A stretch of 34,411 nucleotides of DNA from positions 1 through 34,411 of the forward strand of contig CANJUR010000053.1 of the NCBI GenBank assembly GCA_947477565.1, in the 5' to 3' direction. The DNA is from Deltaproteobacteria bacterium (GTDB lineage: Bacteria; Myxococcota_A; Polyangia; Polyangiales; Ga0077539). Both the position numbers and the translations under genes were made by a program. Shown piece by piece: positions 21,401-28,212 of the stretch. Each line of letters begins with the position of its first letter. Position 1 is the first letter of the stretch. The notes under the pieces are model-generated. The model saw nothing but the letters and a program-made list of their open reading frames with translations. It searched no databases and was not told the DNA's origin.

Positions 21401-23447
21401 CCACCTCCAGCGCCATCGCCTCGGCCCGCGGCATCAGCCCGGCCTCGTGCAGTAGCTCAGCCTCCTCGTACCTCGCCGTCGCGTCGGTGCCCGCCGGGTC
21501 GGCTACCCGCAGCGCCTCCAACAGCGTCACCGCTGCCATCGGCAGCCCCTCCTGACGCAGCGCCGTCACCGCCTCCGACGCCAGCGACCTCGCCCGCGCG
21601 ACCTCGCCCGCCCGCAGCCACGCCGTCGCCCGCAGGGTCACCGGCGCCCGCAGCCCCTCGAGCGCCTCGGCCACACGCCGCGCCACCGCCGCCCACTGCG
21701 CCTCGCCCGCCGCCGCGCGAACCGTCGATGCCACCGCCCCGCGCGCCAACACCCAGCGCCCGTCGGCCTCGCGGCTCAGCACTCCACCGCGTCGCGCCTC
21801 CGTCAGCGATACGTCGTCCGTCAGCGCCGCGCGCACCCGCTCGGGCGTGGCCTCGCCGCCGAGCATCGCCACCACCGCGATGGCCTCCACCACCGCGGGC
21901 GAGAGCGCAGCCAGTCGCCGGGTCACCATGTCCCGCGCGCGCCCGCTGAACTCCGCCGCCTCCACGTCCGCCGGCGACACCGCCCCGGTGCGTGCGAGCG
22001 TCTCCAGCAGTTCGTGCACCGCCAGCGGGAGACCGCCGGATCGTCGGTGCACCGCGAGCACCACCGCGGGCTCCACCGCGCCCAGCGTCTGTGCGCAGAG
22101 CGCCGCCACCGCGGCCTGATCGAGCGGTCCGAGGTCTACCCGCACCGTCGCCTCGAGCGCTGCGATGGACTCGGCGCTGCTCGTCGTGGCGATCACCAGC
22201 AGGGGCTCGTCGGCCTCGCACGCGTACGCCACGGAGCGCAACAGCGCGTGCACCGCGGGATCAGCCCGGTCGAGGTCGTCTGCGAGCAGAAGCACCGGTG
22301 CAGTGCGAGCGGCCTCCCGCAGCGCGGCGGAGAGATCTTCCGGCGCACTGGGGGCGAGCGCCCTGCCGGAGAGCACCGCGGCGCCCTCGCGCAGCCGACG
22401 CAACGGACCCTCCCCGGCCTCGCCCTGCAGCCGTAGTGTCTGCACCCCACGGAGTTGCGCCCGCCACGCGATCTCCCGAAGCAGCGTCGTGCGGCCGCTG
22501 CCCTCCTCGCCGACGATCACCACCGCGGCGAGCGATCCGTCGCGGCGCACGAGCCGTCGGGTCAGTGCGTCGAGGAGCGTCCCGAGTTCGGGCTCGCGGC
22601 CCTCGGGGCGTAGCACTACCCGGTTGGGCATGGACGCCGGGCGCAGGCTCAACGACGACCCGTCTGCCACGTCTCCGAGCGCCGCGAGGAGGTCGTCCAT
22701 CGTGGCGAAGCGCCGCCCAGGCTGCTCCGCCGCGCCACGCTCGGTAAGCGCCCAGAGGGCCAGGAGGTCGTCGTCCGCGGCAACCGCTGCAGGGGCGGGA
22801 GCGCCCGGGGGGAGGAGGGTTCCGCCCGCGAGGACGACGCGCAGGGAGGCCGCGAGGGCGTAGACGTCCGCGCGCGGATCGGGCGGAAGCGAGTCGCCCG
22901 CGAAGAGCATGGCCTGGCGCTCCGGGGGCATGAACCCGAGGGTGCCGCCGCGCACGTGGGAGGCCGCGGCCATCGCCCCGTGGGCGAGGCCGAAATCGAT
23001 CAGCACCACGTGGTCGGCGTCGTTGGGGACGATGAGGTTGGCAGGCTTGAGGTCGCCGTGAACAACCCCAAGGCGGTGCAGTTCTCGGAGGGTCTCCGCG
23101 GCGGAAAGAAACAGTCTACGGAGGCGCGGTGCGTCGAGGGTACGGGCGGCCTCGTCGAGGGGGGAGCCATCGACGAAGGCGCGGGTGAAGAAGGTTCCGC
23201 CGGGGTCTTCGGCGTCTGCGCTGGCGAGGCCGAAATCGAAGACCGACGCCACCGTCGGAAGGTCGAGCTGCGCGAGAACCTGAAACTCGTTCACCAGCCA
23301 CTGCGAGAGCGTGGCGTGGGCCTGCGCGTTGAGGCGCTTGAGCACCATGAGGGCGTCTCCCGCGAGACGATCCTCCACGAGGAAGACTCCGCCTCCACCG
23401 CCCTCACCCACCCGACGAACCAACCGATAGCGATCCGCCAGGCGCAT
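18429..23447 (-). CDS. Giant kinase-ATPase-TPR-GAF-sigma-54 activator
   Basis: 1,672 residues. Domains in order: a protein-kinase-like domain (1-265: Gly loop VGEGGGGGVF, Lys37, GVVHGDLKPANL at 128-138, LIDFGLA at 149-155); a signalling ATPase with Walker A GEEGSGRTT (313-321) and VLLLADDLDRAD; a long TPR-like helical region (about 690-1150); GAF (about 1165-1320) followed by coiled coil; a sigma-54 AAA+ domain with Walker A GESGTGKE (1386-1393), GAFTGA (1433-1438), GGTLLFDEVGE and the DADWPGNV-like GADWPGNVRQLRHVLES; and a C-terminal Fis-type helix-turn-helix (NWNKVRAAVVLGMPRRTLYRRLKEYG). It should activate RNA polymerase sigma-54 promoters in response to signals read by the other modules. 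The catalytic loop is HGD rather than HRD but keeps Asp132 and Asn137. The ATG at 23447 lies 14 bases after the upstream PDZ protein's stop, so the pair is an operon. Target promoters are unknown. Confidence 0.9.
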   Translation of the reverse strand: MRLADRYRLVRRVGEGGGGGVFLVEDRLAGDALMVLKRLNAQAHATLSQWLVNEFQVLAQLDLPTVASVFDFGLASADAEDPGGTFFTRAFVDGSPLDEAARTLDAPRLRRLFLSAAETLRELHRLGVVHGDLKPANLIVPNDADHVVLIDFGLAHGAMAAASHVRGGTLGFMPPERQAMLFAGDSLPPDPRADVYALAASLRVVLAGGTLLPPGAPAPAAVAADDDLLALWALTERGAAEQPGRRFATMDDLLAALGDVADGSSLSLRPASMPNRVVLRPEGREPELGTLLDALTRRLVRRDGSLAAVVIVGEEGSGRTTLLREIAWRAQLRGVQTLRLQGEAGEGPLRRLREGAAVLSGRALAPSAPEDLSAALREAARTAPVLLLADDLDRADPAVHALLRSVAYACEADEPLLVIATTSSAESIAALEATVRVDLGPLDQAAVAALCAQTLGAVEPAVVLAVHRRSGGLPLAVHELLETLARTGAVSPADVEAAEFSGRARDMVTRRLAALSPAVVEAIAVVAMLGGEATPERVRAALTDDVSLTEARRGGVLSREADGRWVLARGAVASTVRAAAGEAQWAAVARRVAEALEGLRAPVTLRATAWLRAGEVARARSLASEAVTALRQEGLPMAAVTLLEALRVADPAGTDATARYEEAELLHEAGLMPRAEAMALEVAGGGDTAGLRATLLYGRLRRLAGDLDAAEEWLTRAHDAAGVEAPELAAEALTEAARVSVARVDYPTAVARCEAALRCAQSPRTRAGAQSLGGLALVLGGDTPRGSAWLDAAREAYATMLLPREEATLLAYLAIAREREGDLEGARALHERSLERARTAGDLRAMVTARINVGQVAQRLGDLGASLENDQAALRLAQRSGLKMAVINARLNMASQLIRIGSLDRARVELDAVLLLAREMQAHELAAAATLMLGVTRARGGEVDAGLALVAEAEVQFEALGQTDDAADAGLDAAEAMLDRGVSGDVEQAREALNRATRRGEPGLRACRAALLEARCLMASGLAREAMARAAAAITEAERQRDWEVLSQALAVRAQALAATGAELHARKDRERAVEVLEEKAMLLPPDLRGAFWGVPRRAALRAALHHAGVAPGGSEILIDPQGVRRATAMGLSGGRSATLSGTTLMANDERLLLLLDLSRRLGEENGLERVLDQAVRSAVELTNAERGALLLAGDGALVLRARVGPRQGDGPDDVVSRSIADTVWIDGEPVVTLDAKGDRRFAEFRSVHELGVTAVAGVPMRFRGRVVGVLLVESRRRKVAWAASDVSLMLAFAEQAAIAVEHQRIVGELETRTGELEAARRTLESLLESRDHELQTTRTSLVRAQEALNRRFAPAGVIAGTEPMRRLFALVERVRDADIPVVIEGESGTGKELVARAIHHSGQRARGPFVVVHCGAIPESLLESELFGHVRGAFTGADRDRKGLIASANGGTLLFDEVGEMSPRMQVELLRVLQDRRVRPVGSEHDEPVDARVIAASQRPLVDLTREGRIREDLFYRLSVVTLRVPALREHVEDIPALAAHFLASFAEAQGTARKRLSRDAMTRLLGADWPGNVRQLRHVLESASVLADGPVIEADALSLPRPAAPLVSSAVLSATAGSGTLTGVRKASERQRIVDALEKSNWNKVRAAVVLGMPRRTLYRRLKEYGLLDE

Positions 23448-23461
23448 GTCGGGGCGGGAAC

Positions 23462-24487
23462 CTACTCCCCCCGGGGCACGGACGTCGCCTGCTCGCTGCG
23501 GTCTTCCGTGGGCGCCGGGGTCGCGGGTCGCGCTGCGAGGGTGAGCGTCACGTCGAAGGCCGCCCCGCCGCGGGTCACCCGAAGGGTGATGTCCTCGCCG
23601 ATCTGCCGCCCTTCCAGGATGTCCCCGAGGTCTGCGAGGGTTCCCACCGGGCGGTGCTCGGCCGCCACGATCACGTCGCCGTTGGGTCCGCCGCGCAGCC
23701 GCGCAGCCGCGCCTGGACCTCCCGGGGCGACGCTCGAGACGCGCAACCCACCGGTGGCGAAGCGCACCGACTCCCCCGGCGGAAGTTCGACCATCACCAG
23801 CCCCAGCCACGGGCGCGCGGCCGCGACGGCGGAGTTTGCGAGGGCCCGCAGTACGCTCGCCGGGACCACGAACGCCATGTCCGCACCGGTGATTTCGCTC
23901 TCGCGGGCGGGCGGAACGACGACCCCGACGAGGGTGCCTGTGGCGTGGTCGAAGATGCCGCTGCCGACGGCGCTATTGCCCGGAATCGGCTCAAGCTCCC
24001 AGGCGTCCCGGAGCAGTGTGGCGTTGCCGCCGACAAACGACCTCCGCCGGCGCAGCATGCCGCTCGTCACGCGCGACCCGGCGATGGGCACCCAGCTCAC
24101 CTCGTCGTGCACCCGCCCGTCGCGCTCGCTCAATCGCAGGCCCTCGACCCAGCGACCGGCGTTGCCCTCCAACAGCGCTACGCCCCAGGCGAGGTCGGTG
24201 GCCACGACGCGCGCCCGGTCGATGCGGCCATCGGGGTACACCACGCGCAGTTCGCGGGCCTCGCGTACCGGGGTGAGCGCCGTGAGGATGCGCCCGGTGT
24301 CCTGAAGCACCACGCCGCGGGCGACGGAGTCGCGGCCGTCGAGGATGTTCACCGTGACGCGTGGCAGGCGGGTGCGCGCGGCGGCGGGCGTCACGACCGG
24401 TGCGGTGGTGGAGTCTTGCGCCCGGGCGGCAGGCGCACCCGCGGCGAGCGCGGCACAGACGGCGATCACGGCGACCGGACGAACCAT
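23462..24487 (-). CDS. HtrA-like PDZ protein without a catalytic triad
   Basis: 341 residues with signal peptide MVRPVAVIAVCAALAAGAPAARA. Residues 40-215 follow the trypsin/HtrA core: RGVVLQDTGRILTALTPV corresponds to the HtrA strand ending in the catalytic His but has Thr, DLAWGVALLE aligns with the D-x-A-L block but has Gly for Asp, and GSGIFDHATGTLVGVVV takes the place of GNSGGPLF, so the nucleophilic Ser is not in register. A C-terminal PDZ domain is clear (PWLGLVMVELPPGESVRF ... LRVSSVAPGGPGAAARL ... DLGDILEGRQIGEDITLRV). This is probably a periplasmic pseudoprotease that senses or binds protein termini. It lies directly upstream of the giant activator (14 bases), so it may supply its envelope-stress signal. 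ATG 24487 starts the signal peptide. Confidence 0.82.
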   Translation of the reverse strand: MVRPVAVIAVCAALAAGAPAARAQDSTTAPVVTPAAARTRLPRVTVNILDGRDSVARGVVLQDTGRILTALTPVREARELRVVYPDGRIDRARVVATDLAWGVALLEGNAGRWVEGLRLSERDGRVHDEVSWVPIAGSRVTSGMLRRRRSFVGGNATLLRDAWELEPIPGNSAVGSGIFDHATGTLVGVVVPPARESEITGADMAFVVPASVLRALANSAVAAARPWLGLVMVELPPGESVRFATGGLRVSSVAPGGPGAAARLRGGPNGDVIVAAEHRPVGTLADLGDILEGRQIGEDITLRVTRGGAAFDVTLTLAARPATPAPTEDRSEQATSVPRGE

Positions 24488-24816
24488 GGCGGGATAGGCG
24501 CTCCAACGACCGGCGGCGTCAAGCGTCCGCAGCCAGGGCGATTGCAGGTCCATGGTGGCGATGGCCTTCGGGAGGGTGTGGTTGCGAAAGCGCAGGTCGG
24601 CCCGGACCGATGGCCCCCGTCGCGACCTTCGAGCGGATGCGCACGCGCCAGAAACGCCCGCGTCTGCCGGTACTGCTGCACGAAAGCCCGCCGTAGACGA
24701 ACCGGGCGGCATGCGAGATGGACCGCGCCCTCGTGGATAGGTGCTGGAGCGGATAAGTGCCAAAAGGGACATTGGGGCGTTGGATCGCCTGTCCCCCGCG
24801 ATCGGCAGTGGCGAGC
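24488..24816. other. Gene-free stretch ahead of the accessory island
   Basis: About 330 bases with no convincing gene on either strand. It must contain the promoter of the PDZ protein/activator unit at its left end, though no clear consensus is visible. It then runs into decayed transposase sequence. Codon-like structure is weak in all frames. Confidence 0.5.
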
Positions 24817-25292
24817 GGGCGGGTGACGCGCCTGCCCGATGGCAACGTCGCCTATCGGGTGAAGTCACCGCGCAGCGCGGGGGCGACGCATCGGATGACG
24901 ACTCCGTTGGAGTTCATGGCCCGGTTGAGCGCGCTGGTGGCGCCGAATTCGCCGTGCAGGGTGGCGGTGGTTCCGCGGCCGCCGGTGGATGGGGTGGTGG
25001 GCTGCGCGGGCCGGGCGGCGTCGTCAGTGCCGCTGGCAGCGGTCGGCGAGACGACCGGAGCGTCGGTGAAGGGGAGGGCGCGCGTGGCAGCGTGGTGCCG
25101 ACGCCGAGCGGGCGCATCGATTGGGCGCGGCTGATGTGGCGGGTTTGGGCGATCGACACGCTGCTGTGCCCCGGATGCGGCGGACGAATGAAAATGATTG
25201 CGGCGCTGACCGACCGAGCGGGGATCGTGCGGGTGCTGGAGCACCTCGACGTAAGTGTCAAAGGGCGCAGACCCGCCGCCCGCGACGATGAT
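24817..25292 (+). pseudogene. IS91-family (Y2) transposase remnant
   Basis: The C-terminal third of an IS91/IS801-type rolling-circle transposase, broken. In one frame RVTRLPDGNVAYRVKSP and THRMTTPLEFMARLSALV match the family's DGR-x-Y-x-L-x-x-P and HxxxxPLEFLERLAALVP segments. The next conserved dozen residues (PPR...RYHG) are missing in frame, and APNSPCRVAVVPRPP resumes the family pattern. In a second frame (from about 25113) SGRIDWARLMWRVWAID, then CPGCGGRMKMIAALTD and IVRVLEHLDV match the zinc-binding C-terminus. So there is at least one internal deletion and one frameshift, and the HUH catalytic part is absent. It is a fossil, not functional. The stretch up to 25567 before vgrG holds no other gene. 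Confidence 0.75.
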
Positions 25293-25567
25293 CGACTGCT
25301 GCTCAAGGGCACAGTGGGCCGTCGCTCCGATGAGCGCGCGGGCCGCACGAGGACAGAAGCTTCTGCGATGCGCTGTGAGCCCGGGATCTCTGTCGTGTCG
25401 AGGCGCGACCCGCCGCACCAGCGGGTGCGGTCAAGATTCTCCTTGACCCCTGTCGTCCATTGCCCTTTTGCTCTCGCGTCAGGGCGCGCTGACGCGTCCG
25501 CGAAGTTCATCGGGTCCACGCGCCGCGACCGTCGCATTCGCCAGCGTCCCACCGAGAGAGATCGACC

Positions 25568-27583
25568 ATGGCCCTCCCCCTCCCCGGCGGCTCTGCCCTT
25601 CCCGAAGTGAACGCGTGGCTCTCCGTTGGAGACGAGCGCCCGGGCACCCTCGTCTACGCCCACCTCGATGAGGCCCTCGACCGACCCTACCTGCTCGACG
25701 TGGTGGTCGCCGCACCTTCGCCCGCCCAGGGCCCCGATCGTTTCCTCGGCGCGGCTTGCACGGCGGTGATCCAGCGGGCCCACCTGCAGCGGAGGGTTCA
25801 CGGGATCGTTCACCGCGTGGAAGATCTCGGGAGCACTGGCACCCACCGATACCTCCGACTCGTCGCCGGGCCTCGCCTCTGGCTCCTCGGCCAGCGCGTC
25901 GACTCGCGAATCTTTCAAGAGCAGCCCGTCTCCGCGATCGTCCGCGCGGTGCTCCGCGCGGCGGAGGTGTACCAGGGCGACGGGGCACTGGTGATTCCTC
26001 CGGCCCTCGACGCACTGCCCCCGCGAGAGTACTGCGTCCAGTACCGCGAGAGCGACCTCGATTTCGTGCTCCGTCTCCTGCAGGAGGAAGGCATCTCGTT
26101 CGCCTTCACGCACGACGGCCAAGACGGGGAGTCGCTGGTGCTCAGCGACGATCCCCCCCGCTGGCCCGCGGCCCCCACGCTCGACGGCGGACCGACCCCG
26201 GTGCTCGGCACCGCCCTCGCGATCCAGTCCACCGAGTCGCTCCGTTGGCTCGACGCGCGTTCGACGACGGTGAGCAGCGGCGAGGCCTTGCGGGAGTACG
26301 ACTTCACCCGCCCGAGTGCGGCCCTCCACCTCTCGCCGATCGCCCCCAGCGCGCCGGGTCGGCGGAGCGTGTACGACTACCCCGCGCGCTTTCACCTCCA
26401 CCCCTACGCCGACAGCACGAACACGTACAAGTCTCACGACGGGGTGAGGCAGGCGCGGATCCGGCACGAGATGCGGCAGTGCGCGAGCCGCGTCGCCGAG
26501 GGCGAGAGCAACGTCACGGGCCTCGTCCCGGGCCGGGTACTGACGGTCGCGGGGCACCTCGCGCCCGAGGTCGATGGGCCCTGGCAGATCACTGGGGTGC
26601 AGCACACCTTCCACGGCTGGTCGGAACTGCCGGAGGATGTGTGCTCGAGCGAGCACATCCAGGCCGCCCTCGGTCGCGTCGGCGTGATCCGTGACGGCGG
26701 AGTCCGCGCCCAGGACGAGCGGTACCGCAACCGCCTGCAGGCGATCCCTGCGGCGATGCCCTGGCGGCCGCAGCGCTCGGTCGCCCGACCGCTGGTTCAC
26801 GGCATCCAGACGGCCACCGTGGTGGGTCCGGCGGGCGAGGACATCCACGTGGATTTCCACGCCCGAATCAAGGTGCAGTTTCACTGGGATCGCGAAGGCC
26901 AGCGCAACGAGCAGAGCTCGTGCTGGATCCGCACGATGCAGGCGTGGGCCGGCGCCCAGTGGGGCGCCCAGTTCGTGCCGCGGATCGGCATGGAGGTGGT
27001 GGTGCAGTTTCTCGAGGGCGACCCCGATCGCCCGCTCGTCACCGGCTGCGTCTACAACGGCGAGAATCACACGCCCTACGGGCTCCCGGGGGAGAAGACC
27101 CGCAGCGCGATCCGCACGCAGAGCACCCCCGGCGGCGGCGGGTACAACGAGCTCCGCTTCGAAGACCAGGCGGGCCAGGAGGAGGTGTACGTCCGCGCGC
27201 AGAAAGACCTCAACGAGTGGGTGCTGCACGACCACGGTGCGACCGTCGACCACGACCAGACGCTCACCGTCGGGCGCAACCGGATCAAGACCATCGGCGG
27301 CAACGAGCGCAACGTGGTGAAGCTCAACCGCAGCACCGCCGTCCAGCGCAACGAGCGCCTGGAGGTCGACGAGAACATGGACGTCGCGGTCCACGGGTCC
27401 CGGGGTTATGACGTTCAGGTCGACGAGACCCTCTACCTCCGCGCCGAGGGGCGGATCATCCTGGAGTGCGGTGAGAGCTCGATTCACCTCACGCCCGACG
27501 AGATCACCGTGCGCTCGAAGACGGTGCGGATCGAAGGGGAGGTCGAGACGGTCGTCCGCGGCGGCGTGGTGAAGATCAACTAG
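25568..27583 (+). CDS. vgrG: Type VI secretion spike protein VgrG
   Basis: 671 residues. The gp27-like N-terminal part (about 1-370) includes REYCVQYRESDLDFVLRLLQ with EEGISFAF, a hallmark of VgrG. The gp5-like OB-fold follows (TATVVGPAGEDIHVDFHARI ... KVQFHWDREGQRNEQSSCWIR ... GMEVVVQFLEGDPDRPLVTG), then the needle with NELRFEDQAGQEEVYVRAQKD and regular beta-repeats (TVGRNRIKTIGGNERNVVKL onwards). No C-terminal effector domain is fused. It forms the trimeric puncturing tip with the PAAR-like protein encoded 11 bases downstream. No TssA-M, Hcp or ClpV genes are in the window, so this is an orphan vgrG cassette that would rely on a core apparatus elsewhere. The ATG at 25568 has a GAGAGAG-type leader. 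Flanking IS remnants suggest transfer. Confidence 0.94.
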   Translation: MALPLPGGSALPEVNAWLSVGDERPGTLVYAHLDEALDRPYLLDVVVAAPSPAQGPDRFLGAACTAVIQRAHLQRRVHGIVHRVEDLGSTGTHRYLRLVAGPRLWLLGQRVDSRIFQEQPVSAIVRAVLRAAEVYQGDGALVIPPALDALPPREYCVQYRESDLDFVLRLLQEEGISFAFTHDGQDGESLVLSDDPPRWPAAPTLDGGPTPVLGTALAIQSTESLRWLDARSTTVSSGEALREYDFTRPSAALHLSPIAPSAPGRRSVYDYPARFHLHPYADSTNTYKSHDGVRQARIRHEMRQCASRVAEGESNVTGLVPGRVLTVAGHLAPEVDGPWQITGVQHTFHGWSELPEDVCSSEHIQAALGRVGVIRDGGVRAQDERYRNRLQAIPAAMPWRPQRSVARPLVHGIQTATVVGPAGEDIHVDFHARIKVQFHWDREGQRNEQSSCWIRTMQAWAGAQWGAQFVPRIGMEVVVQFLEGDPDRPLVTGCVYNGENHTPYGLPGEKTRSAIRTQSTPGGGGYNELRFEDQAGQEEVYVRAQKDLNEWVLHDHGATVDHDQTLTVGRNRIKTIGGNERNVVKLNRSTAVQRNERLEVDENMDVAVHGSRGYDVQVDETLYLRAEGRIILECGESSIHLTPDEITVRSKTVRIEGEVETVVRGGVVKIN

Positions 27584-27594
27584 GCGGTGACGCA

Positions 27595-28164
27595 ATGCCC
27601 GAGGCCGGAAGACTCCGCGACAACGCCCACTGCCCCGCCGACAGCCACGGCTGCCCCGCGTGCGCCCACGCCGTGACTGGGCCGGCGGTCACCGGGTCGG
27701 ACGATGTGCAGATCAACGCCCTCCCCGCCCTCCGCGTCGGCGATCACGGCACGCACGCCGCGTGCTGCGGGCCGAACGAATGGCAGGCCGTCGGCGGCGC
27801 GCCGGGGGTGTTCATCAACCGCAAGCGGGCGCACCGGAAGGGCGACGCCACGGCTCACTGCGGCGGTGACGGAACCCTCATCGTGGGCTCGAACAACGTG
27901 ATCATCGGCGACCTCGCGGGCCCCGCGGCCACCGCGGTCGCTCATGACCGGAGCATGGAGGTGAGCTTCGAAGACGCCTTCCGGCGCTCGATCGGTGAGG
28001 TCACCGTGCGGGCGGTGTGCCCGCATCATCGCTACGAGCCGGTGACCTTCCACGGGAGCACGACCCTCCATGGGCTCTGCGAAGATGCCGCGGTGGTGGT
28101 GCTCAAGCGCCTCGAACTCTTTGAAGACGACGACGACCCCGCAGACGACGAGGCCCGCCACTGA
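27595..28164 (+). CDS. PAAR-like spike-tip protein with C-terminal extension
   Basis: 189 residues. The first 110 have the PAAR-like pattern: PADSHGCPACAHAVTGPAVTGS, INALPALRVGDHGTHAACCG with metal-ligand His/Cys residues, VFINRKRAHRKGDATAHCGGDGTLIVGSNNV. PAAR proteins sharpen the VgrG trimer and often carry effectors. The last 70 residues (VSFEDAFRRSIGEVTVRAVC ... LHGLCEDAAVVVLKRLELFED) are beta-rich and not recognised; they may be an adaptor for cargo binding rather than a toxin, as no catalytic signature is seen. It starts 11 bases after the vgrG stop with AGGCGG before the ATG, so it is cotranscribed. It converges on the effector candidate with 48 bases between the stops; no clear terminator hairpin lies there. 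Confidence 0.87.
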   Translation: MPEAGRLRDNAHCPADSHGCPACAHAVTGPAVTGSDDVQINALPALRVGDHGTHAACCGPNEWQAVGGAPGVFINRKRAHRKGDATAHCGGDGTLIVGSNNVIIGDLAGPAATAVAHDRSMEVSFEDAFRRSIGEVTVRAVCPHHRYEPVTFHGSTTLHGLCEDAAVVVLKRLELFEDDDDPADDEARH

Positions 28165-28212
28165 GCGACCTGTCGGCCGCGCGAACACGACCTCGGTGAC
28201 GAGGGCGCTCGG

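Noticed and set aside
23448..23810. N-terminal extension of the giant activator
   Set aside because: The extra 121 residues are Arg/Gly-rich and overlap the C-terminus of the PDZ protein in another frame; the kinase domain begins naturally at 23447.
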